From contig JACJYP010000004.1 of NCBI GenBank assembly GCA_020636045.1, positions 62,001 to 126,000 on the forward strand: a DNA stretch of 64,000 bases, written 5' to 3'. Source of the stretch: Lewinellaceae bacterium. Its GTDB lineage: Bacteria; Bacteroidota; Bacteroidia; Chitinophagales; Saprospiraceae. Positions 35,209 to 43,552 of the stretch are shown piece by piece; within the stretch, counting starts at the first letter, position 1, and each line of letters begins with the position of its first letter. A model generated the notes under the pieces. It was not told where the DNA came from, made no database searches, and saw nothing but the letters and a program-made list of their open reading frames with translations. The position numbers and the translations under genes are program-made.

Positions 35209-35583
35209 ATGAAAACACCCATCAATCCCGTCCTGTATTGCGCAACCCTGATCTGCCTGCTCGCTTCATGTACCAAGCAATACCCGGAGGCACCCACTGT
35301 AAACGCGCAAGAGCCGCTTCAGATCGATATTTACCACGCTGTTTGCATTGCAGGTGGAGAATCGTTGATCGTTTACGAAAAGGAAGCCCCAAACTTTGAC
35401 ACATATAACAACGCCAAAGACTACGCCATCGAATGGTGGGACGGCGACCGGCTGCTTTCCACCGGAACGGAACTCACCTGTGTCTGCGGTATGAAGGTAC
35501 AGGTGATCGTCAAAAACCTGGTAACCGGACAAACCGGGCAAATGGAATATCAGATTACGGATTGCTACGATAAGGAAGGCTAA
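35209..35583 (+). CDS. Small lipoprotein, unknown
   Basis: 124 residues from ATG 35209 with a lipobox ('ICLLASC', Cys after 'LAS'). The mature part has about five beta-strands and ends 'GQMEYQITDCYDKEG', with a Cys pair (CVCG) in the middle that may form a disulfide or bind a metal. The upstream in-frame ATG at 35167 would destroy the signal peptide start. No family recognised. It is a single-gene unit with its own promoter and terminator. Confidence 0.75.
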   Translation: MKTPINPVLYCATLICLLASCTKQYPEAPTVNAQEPLQIDIYHAVCIAGGESLIVYEKEAPNFDTYNNAKDYAIEWWDGDRLLSTGTELTCVCGMKVQVIVKNLVTGQTGQMEYQITDCYDKEG

Positions 35584-35619
35584 TAAGCACTGGAGACCAA
35601 ATGAAAATTTTAGTGCCCG

Positions 35620-35644
35620 GGCCCCGCGAATGCGGGGCCTTTTT
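35620..35644 (+). terminator. Rho-independent terminator
   Basis: GGCCCCGC/GCGGGGCC (35620-35627, 35632-35639), loop GAAT, followed by T5. It ends the small lipoprotein transcript and lies between convergent genes. Confidence 0.92.
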
Positions 35645-35659
35645 ATTGACAATGAAACG

Positions 35660-36763
35660 TTAGTGCTGTTCAACATTCTTTGCACAACGAAACCCCGTAT
35701 GATTAAGCCCGGTATCAGGGCTCGAACCCATGCGGCGGGAGTTCCGGTATCCGGAACAGTACTCTTCGCAACACAAAAACGAGCCGCCTCGCATCACTTT
35801 TTCCTGTAAGTAGGGCATGTATGGGTTATTGGCGTGTTCAGGGCCCTGCGTGTTGGCTACCCGTGCATCCGGATTTTTGTAGTAATCAAAACCAAACCAG
35901 TCTGCGCACCATTCCCAAACATTACCGGCCATATCGTAAAGCCCGTAACCATTGGGCGGGAAAGATCTCACCGGCGCCGTCGTAAAGAAGCCGTCCGTCA
36001 TCTTGTTTTGATACGGGAACAATCCCTGCCAGAAATTGGCTTTCGGCGTATTTCCTTCCGGATCATCGTCGCCCCAGGGGTAAACTGTTTTCGTCTGTCC
36101 GCCGCGGGCCGCCCATTCCCACTCTGCTTCGGTAGGCAAACGTTTTCCTGCCCACCGGGCATATGCCATTGCATCTTCCCAGGCGATCTGCACTGCCGGG
36201 TGGTCCATCCTGTCGGCAATGGATGATCCAGGGCCTTCGGGATGCTTCCAGTTGGCGGCGATCACCCATCTCCACCATAAAGACGGATCACTCAGTGGCA
36301 CCGGCTGATCGGTCGGATGAAATACCAGTGCGCCCGGCTGCAAGGTGCTGTCCGGCGGTTTTGGCGTACCCGGCGGAAGTCCTTTTTTCATCTCCTCCCA
36401 ATCGATCGGCCGCTCAGCCACTGTTACATATCCTGTCGCTTTGACGAATTCCGCATACTGCGCATTGGTCACTTCTGTCCGATCCATCCAGAAAGCACCA
36501 AGCACTACTTCGTGTTTGGGAAATTCGTTCGGTTCAGCCTGTTCGTTGTCACCGCCCATATGCAAGGTTCCGGCCGGGATCAGCACCATCCCATCTTTTA
36601 CAGGCAAATCCGGCGCTTTCTGCCGAACAGTAGTCCCCTGATCAGGACCGGCTTTGTCTGCTCCGGCGCCACATCCGCATGAGACCCCGCAAATAAGCGC
36701 GCAGGCGCTCAGGATCGACCAAACTTTATACTTCAAAACTTCTGGCATATGGTGCAACTGCAT
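35660..36763 (-). CDS. Formylglycine-generating enzyme (FGE/SUMF1) family lipoprotein
   Basis: 367 residues (362 from the alternative ATG 36748). A hydrophobic N-terminus ends in 'ICGVSCGCG', a plausible lipoprotein site. The FGE domain has 'MVLIPAGTLHMGG', 'FWMDRTEVTNAQYAEFVKATGY', 'RLPTEAEWEWAARGG', 'YGLYDMAGNVWEWCADWF' and the C-terminal 'MRGGSFLCCEEYCSGYR'. Cys331 and Cys336 keep the spacing of the catalytic pair in human FGE (C336/C341), and 'NHTGFRCA' follows as expected. True FGE oxidises a cysteine of type I sulfatases to formylglycine. Many homologues lack the Cys pair, so this one may be active. No sulfatase gene is in the window, and the pectin genes next to it point away from sulfated glycans. 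Confidence 0.88.
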   Translation of the reverse strand: MQLHHMPEVLKYKVWSILSACALICGVSCGCGAGADKAGPDQGTTVRQKAPDLPVKDGMVLIPAGTLHMGGDNEQAEPNEFPKHEVVLGAFWMDRTEVTNAQYAEFVKATGYVTVAERPIDWEEMKKGLPPGTPKPPDSTLQPGALVFHPTDQPVPLSDPSLWWRWVIAANWKHPEGPGSSIADRMDHPAVQIAWEDAMAYARWAGKRLPTEAEWEWAARGGQTKTVYPWGDDDPEGNTPKANFWQGLFPYQNKMTDGFFTTAPVRSFPPNGYGLYDMAGNVWEWCADWFGFDYYKNPDARVANTQGPEHANNPYMPYLQEKVMRGGSFLCCEEYCSGYRNSRRMGSSPDTGLNHTGFRCAKNVEQH

Positions 36764-36997
36764 TAACGGCGCTCAAATGAGGCGCTAAAATAAACACCGC
36801 TACACCAACTCCTGTCACTCCGGGCAGGTAGCGGGAACGTTCCCGATAACGATTGCGTAAAAAAAGTCGCAAATTCTTTGGAAGCGCTCGATTTTACAAA
36901 CCTAACTTTCGATGGCAAAATAGATTTCTTGTAAATTTTATTTTTAATAAACACGTGCCTGTCGCGATAATATTGCACAGTGCACAGCAGTCATATC

Positions 36998-38326
36998 ATG
37001 AGAAAATCACTATTGTCTTGCGCGCTTCTTTTTTTCCTGTCAAGCGTAGACGCACAGAATTACTACATGGCAGCGCCGGAGGGTTTCGGCGAAAACGCCA
37101 CAGGGGGTGGCACTGCCGCACCCCAACTGGCAACGACGTACAACGATCTGAAAGCAAAGATATCCGCTTCCGGAGCGGCTGTGATCCTGGTATCGGGCAC
37201 GATCACTATCCCGGCAGGGGGCTCTATCAGCGCTGTGGTGATCGACAAAACGATCGTCGGGCTGCCCGGCGCCAGGCTCGTCAATAATACACAGACCCAA
37301 AGCGGATCGGGTATCCTGTACCTGAAGCAGGGCTCTTCCAATGTGATCATCAGAAACCTGGTATTCGAGGGGCCGGGCGCATTCGACGTAGACGGGCGGG
37401 ACAACCTGACCGCCGACGGCTGTACTGACCTGTGGGTCGATCACTGCGAGTTTCAGGACGGGATCGACGGCAATTTCGACATTAAGGGCAAGAGCGACAA
37501 CGTCAGCGTTACCTGGTGCAAGTTCACTTACCTCAAGCCGCCTTTGGCAGGTGGTTCGGGTGGCGCCAACGACCACCGTTATTCCAACCTTGTCGGTTCC
37601 GGCAGTTCGGATGCGCCGGTCGACGGACACTATAGCGTTACGTTCCAGAATTGCTACTGGGCAGACGGTTGCAGGGAGCGCATGCCGCGCGCCAGAAATG
37701 CGGAACTACATATCCTGAATTGCTATTACAACACTTCTGTGCCGGGTTCGAGGGCGCTGGGGCTCGGCGGCGGGATCAATAACCTCAGTTGCTACGTCGA
37801 AAATACCGATTTCGATACGATCGGGACGACCTATAAAGATTACAGCAGTTCGGACGGTGGTGCGGTCGCACTTGCCTTCGACGGGTGCCTGAACGGCGTT
37901 GCCGACGTAGGCACGGTCGCCAAACCTAACTATAATTACACCGTATTGCCCGTGGCCGATGTATCCACATACGTAGCCAATCCGCAGTGCGGGGCCGGCG
38001 CAACATTGGATGTCACGGCCGAGGGGAACATTTCATCGCCATGCGGAAGCAGCACGGGTTTCGCCGATCCCGCGAAAGCCGGCATCATAAAACTATATCC
38101 GGCCGTCACGGGTGGATCGCTCTTTATCGACTTTTCTGACGCCTGTACGGGCAAGGCCAGTATCGACATCTATTCCATAGATGGACAATTGATGTCTTCC
38201 CTCTCAAAAGAGATCCCTGCCGACAGGAAAATACAATTAAATGTAGCCGGGCTGCCTGGAGGCCTTTATTTGTGTCGCATTCAAAACGGACAGACTGGCG
38301 CCACACACCGGCTCATCAAAAGTTAG
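36998..38326 (+). CDS. Pectate lyase family 1 (PL1) with T9SS sorting domain
   Basis: 442 residues from ATG 36998, signal peptide ALLFFLSSVDAQ. The parallel beta-helix shows PL1 marks: 'SSNVIIRNLVFEGPGAFDVDGRDNLTADGCTDLWVDHCEF' in the Ca2+-binding region, 'VSVTWCKFTY', and 'CRERMPRARN' with Arg228 and Arg231 near the catalytic arginine site. It cleaves de-esterified homogalacturonan by beta-elimination. The C-terminal ~80 residues ('IKLYPAVTGGSLFIDF ... LPGGLYLCRIQNG') are a T9SS sorting domain, so the enzyme is secreted. It precedes the pectin methylesterase by 38 bp, probably as an operon. Confidence 0.92.
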   Translation: MRKSLLSCALLFFLSSVDAQNYYMAAPEGFGENATGGGTAAPQLATTYNDLKAKISASGAAVILVSGTITIPAGGSISAVVIDKTIVGLPGARLVNNTQTQSGSGILYLKQGSSNVIIRNLVFEGPGAFDVDGRDNLTADGCTDLWVDHCEFQDGIDGNFDIKGKSDNVSVTWCKFTYLKPPLAGGSGGANDHRYSNLVGSGSSDAPVDGHYSVTFQNCYWADGCRERMPRARNAELHILNCYYNTSVPGSRALGLGGGINNLSCYVENTDFDTIGTTYKDYSSSDGGAVALAFDGCLNGVADVGTVAKPNYNYTVLPVADVSTYVANPQCGAGATLDVTAEGNISSPCGSSTGFADPAKAGIIKLYPAVTGGSLFIDFSDACTGKASIDIYSIDGQLMSSLSKEIPADRKIQLNVAGLPGGLYLCRIQNGQTGATHRLIKS

Positions 38327-38364
38327 CGAAAAACGATCCTTACTCCCTTCTCTAAATCAGATTT

Positions 38365-41300
38365 ATGAACAAAAGTCTACGCTCCGCCACCATCGCCGCG
38401 CTGTTACTGTTCTCCCTTCACGTCAGCGCGCAAAACAAAACCGAGGTTTGGGATTTCGCAGCCGAACAACTGGATACTTCGCTGTACGACAATCAGTTGA
38501 CGGAAGCCATCATCAATTCATGGTATGCTCCTAACATTCCCGTGGGTAGTTCCGGCAATGTTTTGCCTTCGGGTTTCACAGCAGGTATCTTGTCGTGGAC
38601 CGGCGGCGGCAATGACCGCCTCAGAACGACCAATACCAACCTGACCCGTTATGATGAAAACATCAGCACTGCTCCCGGCCACACCGGCCGCATCTATGTG
38701 AATTCGGCCGCCAATGTCAGCCGTTTTATGAGCCTGATGCTGGAGGAAGACGACGAAATTACCATCGCGACCAAAACCGATGCGGGCGGCATTATCAATT
38801 TCGAATATGTCGCCGACCCGAATGGACAAACCGATCAGGTTCCGATCACCAGCGACTTCACAGAATTGCATTTTGTGGCCAAGGAAGCCGGCGAATATCA
38901 CATTTTCGATACCCAGGGCAAGCCGAGTTACTACAGGGTTGCCAGGAAAAATGCCACATACCTGGCGCTCACGGGCACGGTGGATGAATCCCTGGCGGCC
39001 GGCATCCCTGCAGACTATGCCATCGTTTTCACGAACGACGCCGGAAAATCATGGAGCACCAATGTCTCCAACGGGCAGTACACCGTGACCCTCCCCACCG
39101 GCTATACTTACCAGTTAAGTCTTTCCGGCGCCAGCGGCTACATTATCGTAAGCGGCGAAACACTGGACCTTACCGGAGCCACCACCACACACGATATTGC
39201 GATCGCAGGAGTGCAACTCTACACTGTAAGCGGCGCCGTAATCGGGCTGGGGACAGAGATATCCAGCCTCTCCCTGCAGTATACGCCCGACCCGCAGGCC
39301 AATGCAGTTTACGTCCCTGCGCCGGTAGTCGATGCAGGCGCGGGCACTTATTCCGTTTCGCTGGAATCAGGTATCGAGTATACCATCACAGCGGAGGGAG
39401 TGAATGATTTTTACCTCCCCGCCAATACCATCACGATCGGCAGTGCAAATACTTCTGCAGATGTTGAATTTAGCCCCAAGCCGGTCTTCAATGTTTCGAT
39501 CAGTGCGGAAGGATTGACGCAGGATCAGGCAAACGCGCTCAGCCTGACATTCGACAACCTCTACGAGGCCGGTTATTCGTACAACTTTTCCTCGTTATCG
39601 GGCGTACAATTGCGCAGCGGCACCTACACCGTCTCGCAAAGCGGTCTGGATGCATATCCAGTCGAACTCGCACTGACCTCGAATCTTACTGTTGCGGACG
39701 CCGATACGGCAAAAACACTGCGCTTCGTACCCGTCACCAACTGGAACTTTGACGATAAAGTCATCAACAACGGCGATCCTGCTTACAAAGGCATGCTATT
39801 CACCGGCCAGGTTGCCAACGAGATCGCCAAGAGCCACCTGACCGCCAAAAACGGCGCGACGATTCAGGTGCCGGTCAATCCTGGCGAGACGGTCAGGGTG
39901 ACATATTATTACACGGCGGATTTCTCTTTTGAGGGTGGCACGGCGATCACGACCAACAGCCAAAGCACCAGCCTGCTGGAGTACGCGGAATATACGTACC
40001 CGGACGCTACTGCCGGATACGTGACGATCAATGTCGGGGCCAGTGCTTCTACAAGTTATTTCCCGAACATATCGGTGATCAAACTTATCCCGTACAAGGC
40101 AACTATTACGGTCGGGACCGACAAAGAGTATCAGACCATCAATGAAGCGCTCGATGCGATCCGCCGCATGATCCGCAACGACGACGACCGCGTTACGGTC
40201 TTGATCGATCCGGGCGACTACGAAGAAATGCTGGTGATCGACGAGCCGAACGTTACCCTGAAAAATGCCGCACCGGCTCCCAATACCGACCTGCTAAACA
40301 ACGGTGTCGATATTGCAGACGGAGCAGTGCGCGTTACATCCTACTACGGCTACGGTTACAGTTATTTCAGCATGGGCAATGACCAGAAGTGGAACGCAGA
40401 CGTGCTGGCGGTCAACAAAGAAAATGGCTATCTTTCTTACGAAAATCAAAGCGGCACCACGAACGGCTCCTACTGGAATGCGACGGTTGTCGTTTCCGCA
40501 GAAGGCTTCGTAGCCGACTACATCATATTTGAGAATTCATACAATCAGTATACTTCAAAGAAAGAATCCGAAGATACGGTGGTTGAATGGGCCGTGGGCG
40601 GAAAAGGTCCGCGCCCTGTCGACTATGGAAATACCGAAGTTCAGGACAAAAGCTTCGTAGAGAGAGCGGCAGCGATCGCTTTTCCCAACAACACCGACAA
40701 GGCGATCCTGAACAAGTGCCGCGTGGTCGGCCGCCAGGACGCTTTCTTCGGAGGCAGCAATGCAAGGGTTGTGGTGTACAAAGGCTCTGTCATGGGCGCC
40801 GTCGACTACATATACGGTGGCATGACGGCTGTGTTCTACAAAACCGAACTGGCCATGAATACGAGCGATGCCGGCAACGACCAGGCGTATATCACCGCTG
40901 CGCAGCAAAGCAGCGGCAGGGGTTACCTGATGTACGAATGCACCGTCACGAGTGCCAAACCGGGTCTTGAAACGGCGTCTGTCTATCTTTCCAAACCCGG
41001 CTACTTCGGCCGCCCCTGGCTGGCCAATACGAGCGAAGTCGTTTTTTACAACACGACCATCGAAACATCCGATTACCCAGGCTCGGAAGGGCTTTCCCTC
41101 ATCGTGCCGTCGGGCTGGCAGAATACCCTGGGAGGAGAATCAAGCATGATGTACGAGTACGGCACCACGGAGGTTTCCGGGGTCGATAACTCCACAGCCC
41201 GCGCTTCATGGGCAACATTTCTGGATCAGCCGCAACTATCAGATGGCACGGACATTACGACTTTCAATTTTACAAAAGGCTCCGACGGCTGGGATCCGTT

Positions 41301-41565
41301 GCCTGGATTGATCAGCGCAGATCAGGTGGGCGCCAGCGTCCCTGCGCCGGTATCTGCCGTAAACGTACACGCCTACGGCCATCGCATTTACATTTCAAAT
41401 GTGACTTCCGACACGAAGGTTGAGGTGTATGACGTGTACGGCAAACTTGTTCGTTCCCTGAGCACTACTGCCAGCATCGCGTTTGATATGGAAAAAGCCG
41501 GGGCATGGTTCATTCATGTAAGGGCAGCGGACGGGCAAAAAACGGCAAAAGTGATTACGCAATGA
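38365..41565 (+). CDS. Multidomain pectin methylesterase (CE8) with T9SS sorting domain
   Basis: 1066 residues. Signal peptide (ALLLFSLHVSAQ), then about 550 residues of beta-rich modules of unclear type (probably carbohydrate-binding or Ig-like), then a CE8 beta-helix from about residue 585. Catalytic signatures: 'GRQDAFFGG' (Asp792), 'GAVDYIYGG' (Asp814) and 'YFGRPW' (Arg883). It hydrolyses methyl esters of pectin, preparing it for the upstream pectate lyase. The last ~70 residues ('VKVEVYDVYGKLVRSL' like, ending 'KTAKVITQ') are a T9SS sorting domain. Two secreted enzymes for successive steps of pectin breakdown lie side by side. Confidence 0.92.
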   Translation: MNKSLRSATIAALLLFSLHVSAQNKTEVWDFAAEQLDTSLYDNQLTEAIINSWYAPNIPVGSSGNVLPSGFTAGILSWTGGGNDRLRTTNTNLTRYDENISTAPGHTGRIYVNSAANVSRFMSLMLEEDDEITIATKTDAGGIINFEYVADPNGQTDQVPITSDFTELHFVAKEAGEYHIFDTQGKPSYYRVARKNATYLALTGTVDESLAAGIPADYAIVFTNDAGKSWSTNVSNGQYTVTLPTGYTYQLSLSGASGYIIVSGETLDLTGATTTHDIAIAGVQLYTVSGAVIGLGTEISSLSLQYTPDPQANAVYVPAPVVDAGAGTYSVSLESGIEYTITAEGVNDFYLPANTITIGSANTSADVEFSPKPVFNVSISAEGLTQDQANALSLTFDNLYEAGYSYNFSSLSGVQLRSGTYTVSQSGLDAYPVELALTSNLTVADADTAKTLRFVPVTNWNFDDKVINNGDPAYKGMLFTGQVANEIAKSHLTAKNGATIQVPVNPGETVRVTYYYTADFSFEGGTAITTNSQSTSLLEYAEYTYPDATAGYVTINVGASASTSYFPNISVIKLIPYKATITVGTDKEYQTINEALDAIRRMIRNDDDRVTVLIDPGDYEEMLVIDEPNVTLKNAAPAPNTDLLNNGVDIADGAVRVTSYYGYGYSYFSMGNDQKWNADVLAVNKENGYLSYENQSGTTNGSYWNATVVVSAEGFVADYIIFENSYNQYTSKKESEDTVVEWAVGGKGPRPVDYGNTEVQDKSFVERAAAIAFPNNTDKAILNKCRVVGRQDAFFGGSNARVVVYKGSVMGAVDYIYGGMTAVFYKTELAMNTSDAGNDQAYITAAQQSSGRGYLMYECTVTSAKPGLETASVYLSKPGYFGRPWLANTSEVVFYNTTIETSDYPGSEGLSLIVPSGWQNTLGGESSMMYEYGTTEVSGVDNSTARASWATFLDQPQLSDGTDITTFNFTKGSDGWDPLPGLISADQVGASVPAPVSAVNVHAYGHRIYISNVTSDTKVEVYDVYGKLVRSLSTTASIAFDMEKAGAWFIHVRAADGQKTAKVITQ

Positions 41566-41878
41566 GTTTATCCTGCTTGCAGGAATGGCATACAGCAATA
41601 GTTTTAGTGAAGTTCATACAATGGACACAACGAAACGGCCCGGTGACGGGCCGTTTCTATTTGTGCTGCGTTTTTGGAAGTACAGGGATGACTCGCAGGA
41701 TTCTTTTGCGTTACCTGATTCAGGATTTACGTCTTTAAAAAGAGCGTTACAGATGCATTTTACCCAGCATTTTGACCGCGCAATGACAAGCCGGCAGCAA
41801 GGCAGGTGCAAATAGCGCCCGATATCCCCCGGACTGCCGTACCTTTACCTTGCTGTTGTAAAAACAAAAAACGTAGCC
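41566..41878. other. Intergenic region
   Basis: 313 bases between the methylesterase and the DUF1573 gene. It contains the terminator at 41632-41657; the remainder has no gene or clear promoter motif. Confidence 0.45.
41632..41662 (+). terminator. Probable terminator of the pectin operon
   Basis: GAAACGGCCCG/CGGGCCGTTTC (41632-41642, 41647-41657), loop GTGA, 11 bp perfect. The T tract is weak (TATTTG), but the position after the pectinesterase gene fits. Confidence 0.65.
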
Positions 41879-42367
41879 ATGAAAATCATACTCAGTACCC
41901 TGGCGCTGTTCCTGTGCGTCAGCCTGGGCGCTCAGTCCGGCATGCCTCAAGGCATGGAAAACTCCAAAAACACGATCCGGAGACTGGATTCTGGTAATGG
42001 AAATGTATTACCGGAGGAACGCACCACTGTGCGCTGGGTACCCGACACCTTGTTTTTCGGGGAGATTTACGAAGGCGCGATCCTGCTTGATTCCTTCCGG
42101 GTGACCAACACCGGCGAACATCCTTATATGATACGCGAGGTCAAGGCAAGTTGCGACTGCACAGTATTGCGCTTTCCCGACCGGCCCGTCATGCCCGGAG
42201 AAACGGCTACGATCCGCCTCGAATTCGACAGCGCCGGCAAGGCGGGGCATACGCAGCCCGGCATCATCGTTTACGATAATTCAAAGCCCAACTCACGAAA
42301 TATCCTGTATCTGGACGGCACGGTCTTACCGCGAAAGAAACCGCGAAGTATGCTGGACGGGCAGTGA
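41879..42367 (+). CDS. DUF1573 domain protein, secreted
   Basis: 162 residues with signal peptide (TLALFLCVSLGAQ) and one DUF1573 domain: 'FFGEIYEGAILLDSFRVTNTGEHPYMIREVKASCDCTV', then 'PGETATIRLEFDSAGKAG' and 'IIVYDNSKP'. The 'CDCT' pair is the family hallmark. DUF1573 proteins have an Ig-like (ASPM/HYDIN-type) fold in the periplasm or on the surface; the role is unknown. Stops 38 bp before the convergent permease gene end. Confidence 0.9.
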   Translation: MKIILSTLALFLCVSLGAQSGMPQGMENSKNTIRRLDSGNGNVLPEERTTVRWVPDTLFFGEIYEGAILLDSFRVTNTGEHPYMIREVKASCDCTVLRFPDRPVMPGETATIRLEFDSAGKAGHTQPGIIVYDNSKPNSRNILYLDGTVLPRKKPRSMLDGQ

Positions 42368-42405
42368 AAATTGCTGCTGCCGGCTGTGCAAGGTCTATCC
42401 CTGCA

Positions 42406-43176
42406 TCATATCACCCCCGTTCCCAGCAACACCGAGATCAGCAGGATCATGCATGCCGCCAGCCAGCGCACAAAACCCAGTGTCGTTTTTTTAAGAAAAC
42501 GGGCGCCCAGAAAGGCTCCGGCAAAGGCACAGATGCTGGCCAGAGCGAGAATACGCCATTCATCGGCTATGTCCTGCCATGCAAATCGGGTAAAGTAGAC
42601 AGGCAAGCGAGTCAGGTCAACCATGCAAGCCACGACGATGCCGGTAGCGATGAACTGCTCCTTGCTGAGCCCGGCGTTGACCAGAAATGCTGTGCGCAAG
42701 GCGCCCTGATGGCCACTGAGTCCGCCGAAAAAGCCGCTCAGCACGCCTCCGGCAGCGAGATTTTTCCGGGCAAACCGGTAGCTTTTCAGGAACGGGGCGA
42801 GCTCCGCCAATGCGAATACGATCATCAGCACCGCAATTAGTAGTTTCATCCAGGTGACGGTATGTATCGTTGCCCCCCATTCCCAGCGATAAAGCGGCTC
42901 CAGATCACTGACGCGGGCGAGCGCCCAGGCGCCCAGCAACCCACCCGCCACTGAAGGCAGGCCGAAAGCAAGCGCGTATTTTCGGGAAGCATGTTTCCCG
43001 AGCAGCGAAACCTTGAAAAGGTTGTTAAGCAAATGCACGACACCCGTCAGTGCGACGGCAATGTGGATAGGGACAAACAGGCCAAAAACAGGAGTAAGGA
43101 TCGTGCCCAGACCGAAGCCGGAAAACAGGGTCAGCATGGAGGCCAGAAAGGCCGTCAGCCCGATGAAAAATTCCAT
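42406..43176 (-). CDS. TauE/SafE family permease (sulfite exporter-like)
   Basis: 256 residues, about eight membrane helices in two related halves. 'GFGLGTILTPVFGLFVPIHIAVALTGVVHLLNN' near the N-terminus and 'GVLSGFFGGLSGHQGALRTAFLVNAGLSKEQFIATG' in the second half carry the GxGG..G(P/H)xG loop of TauE/SafE proteins. These move sulfite, sulfonates or other organic anions. The start at 43176 is chosen because the in-frame ATG at 43302 gives a 42-residue non-hydrophobic extension. Confidence 0.9.
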   Translation of the reverse strand: MEFFIGLTAFLASMLTLFSGFGLGTILTPVFGLFVPIHIAVALTGVVHLLNNLFKVSLLGKHASRKYALAFGLPSVAGGLLGAWALARVSDLEPLYRWEWGATIHTVTWMKLLIAVLMIVFALAELAPFLKSYRFARKNLAAGGVLSGFFGGLSGHQGALRTAFLVNAGLSKEQFIATGIVVACMVDLTRLPVYFTRFAWQDIADEWRILALASICAFAGAFLGARFLKKTTLGFVRWLAACMILLISVLLGTGVI

Positions 43177-43552
43177 GTAAAAGGAAAAAGCCCGGCAGCC
43201 GTCAGGAATTGTTACCTGCGCTCTCAATTGGTCCTTCCCGTCTTGCACAGGGTATTGGTAATGTCCGGTCTGCCGGGCGACAAAGTGGCATACAAGATGC
43301 ACAAAAGTAACAATTATCTTGGGAAATAAAATTTTGTTTCCGTGTTTTTTTTAACCTCAAACCAAATGATTGTATAGAGTTCGTGTTTTATTAACAATAT
43401 CCGATGCAGTGATTTGCTTTTTTCACAGCGTGAAATGCCGTACCTTTGCGCCGCCGAACGGAAGCCCCTGAAAACTGGTGTTTCCGGTAAACTTTAAGGC
43501 AATTTTCATTCGTTAAACACCCCATTTCAACACCTCTTTTTCACACTCTTTT
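43177..43552. other. Divergent intergenic region with typA promoter
   Basis: 376 bases between the permease (-) and typA (+). The typA -7 box lies at 43441-43448. No RNA gene or other motif. Confidence 0.5.
43441..43448 (+). promoter_or_regulatory. typA -7 box TACCTTTG
   Basis: TACCTTTG followed by CGCC, like other housekeeping promoters here. A TTG at 43414-43416 is 24 bases upstream, slightly long. Gives a leader of about 100 bases before typA. Confidence 0.6.

Noticed and set aside
36853..37287. Plus-strand frame overlapping the pectate lyase start
   Set aside because: Different frame from the clear PL1 gene, Arg-rich shadow composition.
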